Positions 7,756 through 15,431 of a DNA stretch of 64,000 bases are shown piece by piece. The notes under the pieces were generated by a model. That model saw only the letters and a program-made list of their open reading frames with translations, did not search any database and was not told the DNA's origin. Within the stretch, counting starts at the first letter, position 1, and the number at the start of each line of letters is the position of its first letter. The stretch covers positions 124,001 through 188,000 of the forward strand of contig NZ_KN293979.1 in NCBI RefSeq assembly GCF_000768555.3. Direction: 5' to 3'. This stretch comes from Roseovarius mucosus DSM 17069. GTDB taxonomy: Bacteria; Pseudomonadota; Alphaproteobacteria; Rhodobacterales; Rhodobacteraceae. Both the position numbers and the translations under genes were made by a program.

Positions 7756-8844
7756 TCATTCCGCCGCCTCCCGGTGCGCCGCGCCCCCGGCCTCGCGGCG
7801 GAGTTTGCGCACCAGTTCCAGTTCGGACTGGAAATCGACGTAATGCGGCAGCTTGATATGTTCGAGAAAGCCGGTGGCCTGAATGTTGTCGGCATGCATG
7901 AGGACGAATTCCTCGTCTTGTGCGGGTGCGCCCTGGTCTTCTTCGCCCAGTTCCCGCCAGCGCAGCGCGCGGTCCACGAGCGCCATGGCGATGGCCTTGC
8001 GCTCGGTCTGGCCAAAGACCAGCCCATAGCCACGGGTGAATTGCGGCGGTTCGGTTTTCGAGCCTTTGAACTGGTTGACGGTTTCGCATTCGGTGAGGGT
8101 GATTTCGCCCAATTCAATCGCAAAGCCCAGTTCGGGGATGTCCATTTCCACCGCCACCGCGCCGATCCTGAGCTCCCCCACAAAGGCGTGGTTGCGGGCA
8201 TAGCCGCGCTGGGTGGAATAGGCGAGCGAGAGGATGAAGCCCTCGTCGCCACGCGTGAGCGCCTGAAGCCGCAGCGCGCGGTCCGCGGGCAATTGCATCG
8301 GTTCGCGGGTGAGGTCGGGGGGCGTGGTATCGCTTGGGTTTTCTTGCTGGATCAGCCCCTCGCGGTCGAGATAGCCCATGATATGCGGCGTGGGGCCGGG
8401 GGCGGGCGTGGCGGTCGGCGCTTGGGGAGTTTCGCCCTCTGCCGCGAGTTTGAAATCCAGCAAGCGATGCGTGTAGTCAAAGGTCGGGCCCAGCACCTGG
8501 CCGCCCGGCGCGTCCTTGAACGTGGCCGAAATGCGCCGGTCGCAGCGCATGGCGGCGGTGTTCACCGGATGCGACGCGCCAAAGCGGGGCAGGGTGGTGC
8601 GGTAGGCGCGGATGAGAAAGATCGCCTCGATCAGGTCGCCGCGCGCCTGTTTGATGGCAAGCGCGGCGAGGTCGGGATCATAGAGCGAGCCTTCGGCCAT
8701 GACGCGGTTGACGGCGAGGCTGAGCTGTTCGCGGATCTGCGCCACGCTGAGTTCGGCAATGGAGGTGTCGCCGCGCCGTTCCTCGGCCAGCCAGGCATGG
8801 GCATTGTCGATGGCGCGTTCGCCGCCTTTGACTGCGACATACAT
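7756..8844 (-). CDS. phnI: PhnI, C-P lyase core subunit (ribosyl-triphosphate transfer)
   Basis: A 362-residue core subunit, similar in length to E. coli PhnI. PhnI displaces adenine from a nucleoside triphosphate and joins phosphonate to ribose C1, in complex with PhnG, PhnH and PhnL. Recognisable blocks are YVAVKGGERAI at the N-terminus, RAYRTTLPRFG, GYLDREGL and a C-terminal HADNIQATGFLEHIKLPHYVDF. The ATG at 8844 directly abuts the phnH stop, consistent with coupled translation. Confidence 0.96.
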   Translation of the reverse strand: MYVAVKGGERAIDNAHAWLAEERRGDTSIAELSVAQIREQLSLAVNRVMAEGSLYDPDLAALAIKQARGDLIEAIFLIRAYRTTLPRFGASHPVNTAAMRCDRRISATFKDAPGGQVLGPTFDYTHRLLDFKLAAEGETPQAPTATPAPGPTPHIMGYLDREGLIQQENPSDTTPPDLTREPMQLPADRALRLQALTRGDEGFILSLAYSTQRGYARNHAFVGELRIGAVAVEMDIPELGFAIELGEITLTECETVNQFKGSKTEPPQFTRGYGLVFGQTERKAIAMALVDRALRWRELGEEDQGAPAQDEEFVLMHADNIQATGFLEHIKLPHYVDFQSELELVRKLRREAGGAAHREAAE

Positions 8845-9417
8845 CTAGTGGCCCTCCACGCGGGTTGAGCGCGGCAGGGCCGCGAGGTGATCGCCAGCGG
8901 TAAAGAGAAAATCCAGCCCCAAGGGATAGAGCGCCGCGTTGCGCTGAAAGGCGGCAATGTCTGGCAGCGAGAGGGTGGCGGCGGTTGCGATCCCCGGCCC
9001 GGTGAGGCGCGCGCCGGTATGCGTGAGTTGCGCCATCTCGACAATCAGGGTGGTCGAGCGGTCGGGGTATTCGGCGCTGCCGATGGGATAGTCGGTGAGG
9101 GGCAAGAGCGCCTGCCAGGAGCCGAGCGCAAAGCTGGCGCGGGCGCGGTCCACCAGCGGTGCGCCGGTGTGAAAGGTGATCCAGTCGCGCACAGCCGGGG
9201 TATCGGCCGCCCCCGCCAGATGCAGAGGCGTTTCGGGATCGCAAAGCGTCAGGATCACGGCGCCGGCGGCAGGTGAGAGCGGCAGCGGCGGCCGTGCCCC
9301 CGTGATCCGCTCAACGGTGCCGGGGCGGGCCATGGCGCGCATCACCGCGCGAAACGCCTCGGCGGCTTGGGTCGGGGCGGTGGTAAAGCCGCCGGTCAGG
9401 GCCTCGGTCTGCATCAA
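8845..9417 (-). CDS. phnH: PhnH, C-P lyase core subunit
   Basis: A 190-residue protein, the usual PhnH size. PhnH is a structural subunit of the PhnG2H2I2J2 core complex. Typical blocks are GGFTTAPTQAAEAFRAVM near the start, LCDPETPLHL, and FALGSWQALLPLTDYPIGSAEYPDRS in the centre. Its start overlaps the end of phnG by 4 bp (9414-9417) and its stop abuts phnI. Confidence 0.95.
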   Translation of the reverse strand: MMQTEALTGGFTTAPTQAAEAFRAVMRAMARPGTVERITGARPPLPLSPAAGAVILTLCDPETPLHLAGAADTPAVRDWITFHTGAPLVDRARASFALGSWQALLPLTDYPIGSAEYPDRSTTLIVEMAQLTHTGARLTGPGIATAATLSLPDIAAFQRNAALYPLGLDFLFTAGDHLAALPRSTRVEGH

Positions 9418-9857
9418 TCCTCTCCTCGTACGAGGGTGAAGAAATCCACCTTGGTCGCGGCGGCGCGGGTGGCGCGGGCGGTGTGGCGGGCGGTCTCGGC
9501 CTCGGTCAAAGGGTCCAGAATCATGGTGCGGATCCTCTCTGCCTCGGCCCCTTGCATCAGCGCGTCGATCAAGGCGGCTTGCGTGGCGTGACGCTTGTCA
9601 CGGCCCTGCACATAGCCGTGGCCGACCCGGCCATCGCCGAGTTGCAGCGCGCAGCGGGTAACGGTCATTTCGCCAAGGTTGAAGGCGGCCCCGGTGGCCC
9701 CGGCGCGCCCGTGCACCATGACGCCGCCCACCTCGGGCGCGCGCAGATAGGCGTGATCGGGGGTCAGCCCGGTGTCGGACCAGAGCCGGTGCAGATCCTC
9801 GGCCGGGGCGCGCGCCAAGAGGCCCATCCAGCCCTTGCGTTCGGTTTCTGTGCTCAT
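9414..9857 (-). CDS. phnG: PhnG, C-P lyase core subunit
   Basis: A 147-residue protein from the ATG at 9855-9857, the first gene of the C-P lyase operon. PhnG is part of the core complex and supports ribosyl transfer by PhnI. Visible blocks are GWMGLLARAP, FNLGEMTVTRC and HGYVQGRDKRHA. Sequence upstream of this ATG in the same frame is antisense to phnF and is not coding. The divergent spacer to phnF holds the likely operon promoter and operator. Confidence 0.95.
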   Translation of the reverse strand: MSTETERKGWMGLLARAPAEDLHRLWSDTGLTPDHAYLRAPEVGGVMVHGRAGATGAAFNLGEMTVTRCALQLGDGRVGHGYVQGRDKRHATQAALIDALMQGAEAERIRTMILDPLTEAETARHTARATRAAATKVDFFTLVRGED

Positions 9858-9884
9858 GCGGACACCTTGTTGGACATCTTGCGA

Positions 9885-9914
9885 AGTTGTTGGAGATACT
9901 ATACAACTAGACAA
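9885..9914. promoter_or_regulatory. Candidate PhnF operator / phnG promoter region
   Basis: In the 114-bp phnG-phnF spacer, CTATACAA (9899-9906) is followed immediately by CTAGACAA (9907-9914). On the minus strand this reads TTGTCTAG-TTGTATAG, two similar half-sites that resemble the TNGTCTAGACNA-type sites bound by HutC-subfamily GntR regulators. An inverted repeat AGTTGT (9885-9890) with ACAACT (9903-9908) overlaps it, and TTGTTGGA occurs twice at 9868 and 9887. The role as PhnF operator is inference. Confidence 0.5.
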
Positions 9915-9971
9915 ATTTATACGCGAAACCCCGCCCCCTAGCAAGGCCGCAACAGGTGAAACTTCTGTGAC

Positions 9972-10691
9972 ATGAGCCGAGAAAAATCTGAGGCCCTGTG
10001 GCGCGCGATCCATGACAGCCTGAGCGATGACATCGCGGCGGGGCGCTATGGCCCCGGAGACAAGCTGCCGACCGAAGCGGCGCTCTCCGCGCGATTCGGG
10101 GTCAATCGTCATACGGTGCGGCGCGCGCTGGGCGCTTTGGCCGAGGCGGGGGCGATCTTTACCCGGCGCGGGGCGGGGGCCTTTGTGGCGCATCGCCCGA
10201 CCGAGTATCCGATTGGCCGGCGGGTGCGGTTTCACCAGAATCTGCAGGCCGCCGGCCGCTTGCCGACCAAGGAGATTCTCGCGCTTGAGACCCGCAGTGC
10301 CGATGCCGCAGAGGCCGAGGCGCTGCGGCTGGTTCCGGGGGCGATGGTGCATGTCTGTGACGGGGTGTCGTTGGCGGATGGCGTGCCGGTGGCGGTGTTT
10401 CGCAGCACCTTCCCGGCCGCGCGGTTTCCCGACCTGCCCGAGGCGCTGAGGCGGCTGAGATCGGTGACGGCGGCGCTGGCCGCGCAGGGGGTGGCGGATT
10501 TTACCCGCGCCTCGACCCGGCTCAACGCGAAACTGGCAAGCCCGATGCAGGCGGTGCATCTGAACCTCAGCCCCGGCGCGCCGATCCTGCGCACCCTCGC
10601 GGTCAATGTCGATCCCGAGGGGCGGCCCATTGAATATGGGCGCACCTGGTTTGCCGGGGATCGGATCACGCTGACACTGGCGGAGAGCTGA
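9972..10691 (+). CDS. phnF: PhnF, GntR/HutC-family phosphonate regulator
   Basis: A 239-residue regulator with an N-terminal winged helix (about residues 5-75, with AGRYGPGDKLPTEAALSARFGVNRHTVRRAL-type GntR core) and a C-terminal UTRA ligand-binding domain (about 95-235, ending YGRTWFAGDRITLTL). PhnF proteins repress phosphonate genes and respond to a phosphonate or phosphate-related ligand. It is divergent from phnG with a 114-bp shared spacer containing tandem half-sites, so autoregulation with control of the lyase operon is likely. A strong terminator follows it. Confidence 0.93.
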   Translation: MSREKSEALWRAIHDSLSDDIAAGRYGPGDKLPTEAALSARFGVNRHTVRRALGALAEAGAIFTRRGAGAFVAHRPTEYPIGRRVRFHQNLQAAGRLPTKEILALETRSADAAEAEALRLVPGAMVHVCDGVSLADGVPVAVFRSTFPAARFPDLPEALRRLRSVTAALAAQGVADFTRASTRLNAKLASPMQAVHLNLSPGAPILRTLAVNVDPEGRPIEYGRTWFAGDRITLTLAES

Positions 10692-10787
10692 AAAACCGCC
10701 CGTCTTGTCACGGTCCTGTCACACCCGTTGCCTATCAGCAGGGTTATTCCTGCTGCCGTTTTTATCCGTCATTTTCAGCATCCAACG

Positions 10788-10812
10788 GGCGGCCCTTTGC
10801 GGCCGCCTTTTT
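10788..10812 (+). terminator. Rho-independent terminator downstream of phnF
   Basis: GGCGGCC (10788-10794) pairs perfectly with GGCCGCC (10801-10807) around a 6-base loop and is followed by TTTTT. It lies about 100 bp after phnF and just before the convergent end of the hexapeptide transferase gene. Confidence 0.8.
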
Positions 10813-10819
10813 CTTGTGC

Positions 10820-11437
10820 TCAGCCGCCGTGTTTTTCGAGAAAGGCCTCGGCGCTCAGGCTGCGGAAATCATCCAGGGTTTCCCCCAGGCGGGCGTGATC
10901 CCAATCCCACCACGCGAGCGCCATCATGCGGTCGGCCAGGGCGGGGGCAAGGCGCAGGCGCAGAGGCCGGGCGGGCACGCCCGCGACGATGGTATAGGGG
11001 GCCACGTCATGCGTGACCACGGCCCCCGCGGCAATCACCGCGCCATGGCCCACGGTGATCTCGGGCTTTACCTGCGCATTATGGCCGATCCAGGTGTCAT
11101 GGCCGATGCGCGCCACGCGGGCGCGGCGTTTGTCGAACCAGAGCGCATCGTCGGCGGCATCGTCCCAATAGCTGGCCGAGCGATAGAGAAAATGATGCAG
11201 GCTGGCGCGGTCGAGCGGGTGATCGGTGGCGCCAACGCGCACGAAGCTGGCGATATTGGCGAATTTGCCGATCTCGGCATTGGCGAGGTCGCAATATCGG
11301 TCGCAATAGGAATAATCCCCCATCGCCACATGCGCGAGGCGGCTGCCACGCCCGACCTCTGTGTAGATGCCGAACTCGCAATCGGTGATCTCGCAGTCGG
11401 GGTGGATCAGGGCCTCGTCGGCCTGCAATCGGGACAT
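10820..11437 (-). CDS. Hexapeptide-repeat acetyltransferase-like protein of phosphonate loci
   Basis: A 205-residue left-handed beta-helix acyltransferase (chloramphenicol/xenobiotic acetyltransferase type). The imperfect hexapeptide ladder runs from about residue 10 to 70 and again near HDTWIGHNAQVKPEI and GAVIAAGAVVTHDVAPY; GVPARPLRLR closes the fold. This type is a regular member of C-P lyase loci and is thought to acetylate aminoalkylphosphonates or a related compound. Here it is cut off from phnCDEE by the 14-kb accessory block, although in a simple locus it would sit just after phnE2. Confidence 0.85.
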   Translation of the reverse strand: MSRLQADEALIHPDCEITDCEFGIYTEVGRGSRLAHVAMGDYSYCDRYCDLANAEIGKFANIASFVRVGATDHPLDRASLHHFLYRSASYWDDAADDALWFDKRRARVARIGHDTWIGHNAQVKPEITVGHGAVIAAGAVVTHDVAPYTIVAGVPARPLRLRLAPALADRMMALAWWDWDHARLGETLDDFRSLSAEAFLEKHGG

Positions 11438-11932
11438 CGCGCGCTCCTTAAGGGTTTCGGGTCTCTGGTGGGAATGCTGTTAGCAAATAAAGGTAATATT
11501 TTTATGGTGCTACGGTGGTCTCGATACAGAAATCCACTTTTCCGTCCATGCTTTCTGGTGGTCATGGTAACGAGGCCTGCGTTCAGGGCGGGCGGCGCAC
11601 CTCAGGGATCTACCCGGACTGCATGGGAATGCCCCCTTCGAAGGTCAGACCATGCGTGGCGCGGCGGACGAGCCCTCTAGAAATTCAATGGCATTTCAGA
11701 GGGCATCCCCAAGCAGGTTGAGTCCGCCCATGGGGCTGACAGCCAAGTCAGAATCGTTCATCGAAAGGGACGAACAGACATATAATGCGGACTAACCGGC
11801 ATTAAAGAAACGCTTGGATTGGATAGTTTGGCACCGCGCCTTCGTTGGCGGGAAGCAATCCTTTTCCCGCGAGCTTTGGCGGACTGTGCCGTTCGGTACG
11901 GAATGTAATCACCTATGAAAAGAGGAAATCCA
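11438..11932. other. Intergenic stretch without a supported gene
   Basis: About 495 bp between the transferase and the first YHS gene. It is less GC-rich than its surroundings near 11480-11515 and 11750-11800. Short open frames on both strands lack family resemblance and ribosome binding sites. It probably marks the edge of the inserted block and holds promoters for both flanking genes. No att-like direct repeat with the other edge was found by eye. Confidence 0.5.
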
Positions 11933-12415
11933 ATGTCTCGCAAGTTGATCTTCGCGGCCACCGCGCTGACCGCGCTCTGTGCTTTCGGACCTGCAATGGC
12001 TGCCGACGAAGCCAACGTCACTCCGGGTCTTACCTATAGCGGTGCGCCGCTTGGCCTGCATGGTGCCGACCCGGTTTCACTAATCGATCATGGTGAAAAC
12101 ACCGAAGGCAGCGCCGCTTATGTTGCCGCTCATGACGGGATCGCCTACTACTTTGCCTCGGAAAAGAACATGAAGGCGTTCAAGGCGAACCCGGCGCGCT
12201 ACATGCCGCAATATGGCGGGTTCTGCGCCTTTGGTGTCTCGGTCGGGAAAAAGTTTGACGGCGACCCGAGCTTTGCAGCCGTGATGCACGACAAACTTTA
12301 CGTTTTCCTCAACGAGGATGTTTACAAGGCATACCTCAAGGATCAGGCGGGCACTGTCGCAAAGGCTGAGGCCAACTGGGGCAAGATCAAACACACTGCC
12401 GCAACGGACCTCTGA
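11933..12415 (+). CDS. Secreted YHS-domain protein (paralogue 1)
   Basis: A 160-residue exported protein with a signal peptide ending near GPAMAADE. The mature part is a YHS-type domain: GLHGADPVSLI, YYFASEKNMKAFKANPARYMPQYGGFCAFGVSVGKK in pieces, then HDKLYVFLNEDVYKAYL. The YHS domain is a small metal-associated fold found in copper-handling and heavy-metal proteins; its role in exported forms is not established. The ATG at 11933 follows an AGAGGA ribosome binding site. A close paralogue lies at 15432-15914 on the opposite strand. Confidence 0.82.
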   Translation: MSRKLIFAATALTALCAFGPAMAADEANVTPGLTYSGAPLGLHGADPVSLIDHGENTEGSAAYVAAHDGIAYYFASEKNMKAFKANPARYMPQYGGFCAFGVSVGKKFDGDPSFAAVMHDKLYVFLNEDVYKAYLKDQAGTVAKAEANWGKIKHTAATDL

Positions 12416-12430
12416 CGAGGGCAACCGACA

Positions 12431-12465
12431 CCGGGCCAGCCTGTCGCATGCTGGCCCGGATGTTT
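12431..12465 (+). terminator. Hairpin after the first YHS gene
   Basis: CCGGGCCAGC (12431-12440) pairs perfectly with GCTGGCCCGG (12450-12459), 10 bp around a 9-base loop, followed by a weak ATGTTT. It lies between convergent genes, 15 bp after the YHS stop. Confidence 0.6.
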
Positions 12466-12516
12466 CAAAGAGTGCGGTCGTGATTTCAATTCGGGCTCAA
12501 GCTGTCCGATCTCGAG

Positions 12517-13152
12517 TCAGTGACCCAAAGTGCGCTGCTCGGCACATTTTCCGACAAGTTCGATGACTCGCGCCTGTAATACGGGGAGCAGATCCGTTTC
12601 GAACCAAACATTGCGTTGAAACCATGCCATATTGCGCGGGCTTGGATGCGGGAGAAGGATGCTGGCTGGCCAACGTGCGGGCCAATCCCGCATCGCCTCG
12701 GCGAGGGGCAGGTGTGAGGTTTCGGGCAAATGCCAGTTTTGGGCGTAGCGACCGATCACGACCGTCAGCATGATGTCGGGCAACAGCGCCATCGCGCGGG
12801 CACGCCACAATGGGGCGCATTCCGGGCGCGGAGGCAGATCACCCGAACGGCCAGTGCCAGGAAAACAGAAGCCCATGGGCAGGATCGCGATCTTTTCCGG
12901 ATCACGAAACGTCGCTTCGTCTAGGCCAAGCCAGTTGCGCAGCCGCACGCCTGAGGCATCATCGAAGAGCCGTCCTGCAAGGTGTGTTCTACGACCTGGG
13001 GCCTGTCCAACGATGAGGATGCGCGCACCCGCACCGATCTGAAAAAGCGGACGAGGTCCGAACGGCAAGTCTGAGCAGGCGCTGCAGGCCGTGATTTCGG
13101 CCCGCAGCTGCGCGATCTCAGGCCGGGTCTTGTGAGGCCGAGAATCCGGCAT
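12517..13152 (-). CDS. Uracil-DNA glycosylase family protein
   Basis: A 211-residue UDG-superfamily protein. Motif 1 is VGQAPGRRTH (about 48-57), a central LPMGFCFPGTGRSGD block follows, and motif 2 is the HPSPRN segment (169-174) of the DNA-contacting loop. A CSAC pair near residues 23-26 resembles part of the Fe-S cluster ligands of family 4/5 enzymes, but the other cysteines are not clearly placed. It would excise uracil or related bases. The ATG at 13152 lies inside the end of the VOC gene (35-bp overlap), suggesting co-transcription. Confidence 0.75.
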   Translation of the reverse strand: MPDSRPHKTRPEIAQLRAEITACSACSDLPFGPRPLFQIGAGARILIVGQAPGRRTHLAGRLFDDASGVRLRNWLGLDEATFRDPEKIAILPMGFCFPGTGRSGDLPPRPECAPLWRARAMALLPDIMLTVVIGRYAQNWHLPETSHLPLAEAMRDWPARWPASILLPHPSPRNMAWFQRNVWFETDLLPVLQARVIELVGKCAEQRTLGH

Positions 13153-13522
13153 GGACGATTTCCAGCTTGTTGCCCCAAGGATCGCGCAGATAGGCGGCGT
13201 AGACATTCGGCATGGGATAGGCCGCGCGCACACCCGGCGCTCCTTCATCACCAGCCCCGGCGGAAAGCCCAGCAGCATGTGCGGCATCGACCGCCTCGCG
13301 CGACGGTGCTGCGAATGCGACATGCGCGCCATTGCCAGCGCTTGCCGGTTTGCCGTCGAAGGGTGGCAGCAACAGAAACGCGATCCGGTCACGACCGAAG
13401 GCGGCAAAGCCGTCGCCTGCGGCCAGACAGTTGATTCCGAGCGGTTCGAACAGGCGGGCATAGAAACCGCAAGCGGCAGAGATATCGGCAACACCGAGGC
13501 TTAGGTGGTCGATCATTGTCAT
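13118..13522 (-). CDS. VOC-family (glyoxalase/bleomycin resistance-type) protein
   Basis: A 134-residue vicinal-oxygen-chelate protein: IDHLSLGVADISAACGFY at the start, HVAFAAPSREAVDAAHAAGL in the middle and YAAYLRDPWGNKLEIVH at the end. The His near residue 6 and Glu in NKLEIVH are the usual metal ligands of one half-site. Members isomerise, conjugate or bind small toxic compounds; the substrate is unknown. It sits among GNAT, GST and UDG-like genes on the same strand, a stress or detoxification grouping. Confidence 0.8.
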   Translation of the reverse strand: MTMIDHLSLGVADISAACGFYARLFEPLGINCLAAGDGFAAFGRDRIAFLLLPPFDGKPASAGNGAHVAFAAPSREAVDAAHAAGLSAGAGDEGAPGVRAAYPMPNVYAAYLRDPWGNKLEIVHAGFSASQDPA

Positions 13523-13533
13523 GGATTGTCCTT

Positions 13534-14052
13534 TCAGTTTCGCAAAGTGGAGGGAGTGGCAGGGCAGGGGGTATCAAGACGAAATTTGAGAAATCGTGCC
13601 GTTTCATAAGGCACCTCGCCCACCAGCTCTGCGCCTATCCTAGCAAGGGCACCAAGATGACGACGCGAAGGTGGCAGCAGAAAAGTGACGAAAGGGATGC
13701 GTGCGTCCGCATGGGCAAAATTCAATGCCGCATGTGTGATCGCGCGGCCAAGACCAAAGGCCTCTCCCCGTAGGACAAGGCCAAAATCCCACTCCGTTCC
13801 TTCCTTTTGGAAGCCGCCCCAGCCGACGTAGTGGCCGTCTTGCAGAAACGCCCAATGCCCTAACCCGTCACGCTGCCAGCACGCTTCTTTGGCGACGACA
13901 AAGTGTTTCGCTGCATCGACATCCCAAGGTTGCGACAAGAGCGGCATATGCCGTGCGACGCGGGGGTCGGACATATGCTCGACAAGCGTTTCGAGCGGCA
14001 CCTCCGTAAGGCGTGCGAAGGTCAAATCAGGATGTGAGTGAGACTGGATCAT
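13534..14052 (-). CDS. GNAT-family N-acetyltransferase
   Basis: A 172-residue GNAT protein of the RimJ/RimL-like acetyltransferase group: N-terminal LTFARLTEV, GHWAFLQDGHYVGWGGF in beta4 and a glycine-containing acetyl-CoA loop around RGEAFGLGRAI. Substrate unknown. It is 13 bp downstream of the GST gene and 11 bp upstream of the VOC gene, so the four genes GST-GNAT-VOC-UDG are probably one operon. Confidence 0.72.
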   Translation of the reverse strand: MIQSHSHPDLTFARLTEVPLETLVEHMSDPRVARHMPLLSQPWDVDAAKHFVVAKEACWQRDGLGHWAFLQDGHYVGWGGFQKEGTEWDFGLVLRGEAFGLGRAITHAALNFAHADARIPFVTFLLPPSRRHLGALARIGAELVGEVPYETARFLKFRLDTPCPATPSTLRN

Positions 14053-14065
14053 CGTGGACAGTGAC

Positions 14066-14743
14066 TCAGGCCGCGCCCGAAGCCTTCATGCGCGCGGCAA
14101 GCACGCTGTCGCGGCGAAGCAGAAAGGCACGCAAGAGCGCGTTGTAATCCTTGCTCACCGCATCTCGCACCGAAGGGCGGGCGGCAAGAAGCAGTGACCA
14201 GGCTTGAACTTTGGTCAGCCCATCGAAGAACTCGAATCTGTCAATCTCGTTAAAGACGTCAAAATATCGGAAAACCGGAGCGAAAACCACGTCGACGAGG
14301 CTGAAGTCTGCACCATAGAACCACGGTCCTTCGCTAAGATGATCCTCCAAGAGTGTGAAGTGACGGCGGAGTGCGGCCGTCTTTGCCTCGAATGTCACGG
14401 CATCCCGGGCCGAATAGAATCCTGCGATCGTGTCGAGCACCTCTGCGCCGAAAACCATCCAGGCGCGGTGGCGCGCGCGCGCCACCGGGTCGGTGGGATG
14501 TAATGGATTGGGCTGCGTTTCCTCGAGATACTCGAGGATTGCGGTAGACTCGAAGAGCGACGCGTCCCCGACCGTCAGTACCGGCGTGCGTCCCAGCGGA
14601 GAAATTTCCAGAAACCACTGCGGCTTGTTGCCGAGATCAACAACGCGTCGCTCATGCGCAACACCTTTTTCAACAAGGGCTATGGCGATGCGTTGCACAT
14701 AGGGGCAGAGCGCGTGGCTGCTGAGGGTGATCGGCTTTTTCAT
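14066..14743 (-). CDS. Glutathione S-transferase family protein
   Basis: A 225-residue GST. The N-terminal thioredoxin-like domain has SSHALCPYVQR with Cys13-Pro-Tyr, the cis-proline segment GRTPVL and the glutathione-binding FESTAILEYLEE; an all-helical C-terminal domain follows (about 90-210). Cys in the active site suggests an omega/beta-like class doing thiol transfer rather than classic conjugation. The ATG at 14743 has a good ribosome binding site (CAGGAG). It heads the minus-strand group GST-GNAT-VOC-UDG. Confidence 0.85.
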   Translation of the reverse strand: MKKPITLSSHALCPYVQRIAIALVEKGVAHERRVVDLGNKPQWFLEISPLGRTPVLTVGDASLFESTAILEYLEETQPNPLHPTDPVARARHRAWMVFGAEVLDTIAGFYSARDAVTFEAKTAALRRHFTLLEDHLSEGPWFYGADFSLVDVVFAPVFRYFDVFNEIDRFEFFDGLTKVQAWSLLLAARPSVRDAVSKDYNALLRAFLLRRDSVLAARMKASGAA

Positions 14744-14803
14744 GGTATTCTCCTGACGCCATCGGCAGATCCCAGCCATGGCATTTCGCATTTACGAGTT
14801 CGC

Positions 14804-15178
14804 TCATCCGCCATCGCGGTTGCGCACCAGAACGGTTGCTTTCATGTGCGAGCGAAACGTGCTGACATAGGGATACTCGCCGGGTTCGGTGAAGATGATC
14901 CGGCCCCGCGCGCCCCGCTCGAGCAGCCCGGTGTCCCAGCTTCCGTCCAGAGCCGTCGCGGTATGGGACGCGAGATCGTTATTCTCCCAGGTCACGCTAT
15001 CCCCGGCAAAGATTTCAACGAGCAAGGGTTCGAAGGTGGAATTGTCAATTCGCACCATCGTCTCTTGCACCCCATCGTGCGCGTGTGAACGGCGCCGCGT
15101 TCCGGCACACCCCAGAAGCGCGCCAAGACCGATACCGAAGCGGCGGCGTGTGAGTGGCATCAAATTGGGCATTGGCAC
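14804..15178 (-). CDS. Cupredoxin-like exported protein lacking two copper ligands
   Basis: A 124-residue protein with a twin-arginine-like leader (TRRRFGIGLGALLG) and a plastocyanin/amicyanin-type fold. In amicyanin-like cupredoxins copper is held by His, then Cys, His at Cys+3 and Met at Cys+6. Here H72 (in LASHTA) and M112 are kept, but the Cys position is S106 and the second His is R109 (segment PYVSTFRSHMKA). Each change needs one base. Type 1 copper binding is therefore unlikely. It may be a structural remnant, a different metal carrier or a decaying gene. Confidence 0.75.
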   Translation of the reverse strand: MPMPNLMPLTRRRFGIGLGALLGCAGTRRRSHAHDGVQETMVRIDNSTFEPLLVEIFAGDSVTWENNDLASHTATALDGSWDTGLLERGARGRIIFTEPGEYPYVSTFRSHMKATVLVRNRDGG

Positions 15179-15390
15179 CTAGGAACAGTGAGGGTTCATC
15201 GGTTATTCTCTCGCTCAGATATTCGCGACTGAAATTGCCTGAATTTTGCTGGCGTCTGAATGCGATTGCGTTCGATATTTCTGCGTGATCGTCCGGAACC
15301 CTTAGAATGTGCCGGACGCCGGGGATGACCTGCTGGCTGACGACAGGAAGCGGCCAAGCCACCATTCGTTTGTCATATCACGCGGAAGAC

Positions 15391-15419
15391 GCAGAGCCGG
15401 CTTGTCCGACCGGCTCTGC
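15391..15419 (-). terminator. Hairpin downstream of the second YHS gene
   Basis: GCAGAGCCGG (15391-15400) pairs perfectly with CCGGCTCTGC (15410-15419) around a 9-base loop, just past the stop of the minus-strand YHS gene at 15432. There is no strong T-run. The remainder of 15179-15431 shows no gene. Confidence 0.6.
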
Positions 15420-15431
15420 GAGATCTCTGTG

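Noticed and set aside
9858..10559. N-terminal extension of PhnG by more than 230 codons
   Set aside because: It is antisense to phnF; the PhnG family start fits ATG 9857.
11515..11721. 68-codon plus-strand frame after the hexapeptide transferase gene
   Set aside because: No recognisable family, poor start context and no neighbour coupling.
12416..13494. Extended start of the UDG-like protein at 13494
   Set aside because: The extension is an alternative frame of the VOC gene; the coding match begins at 13152.
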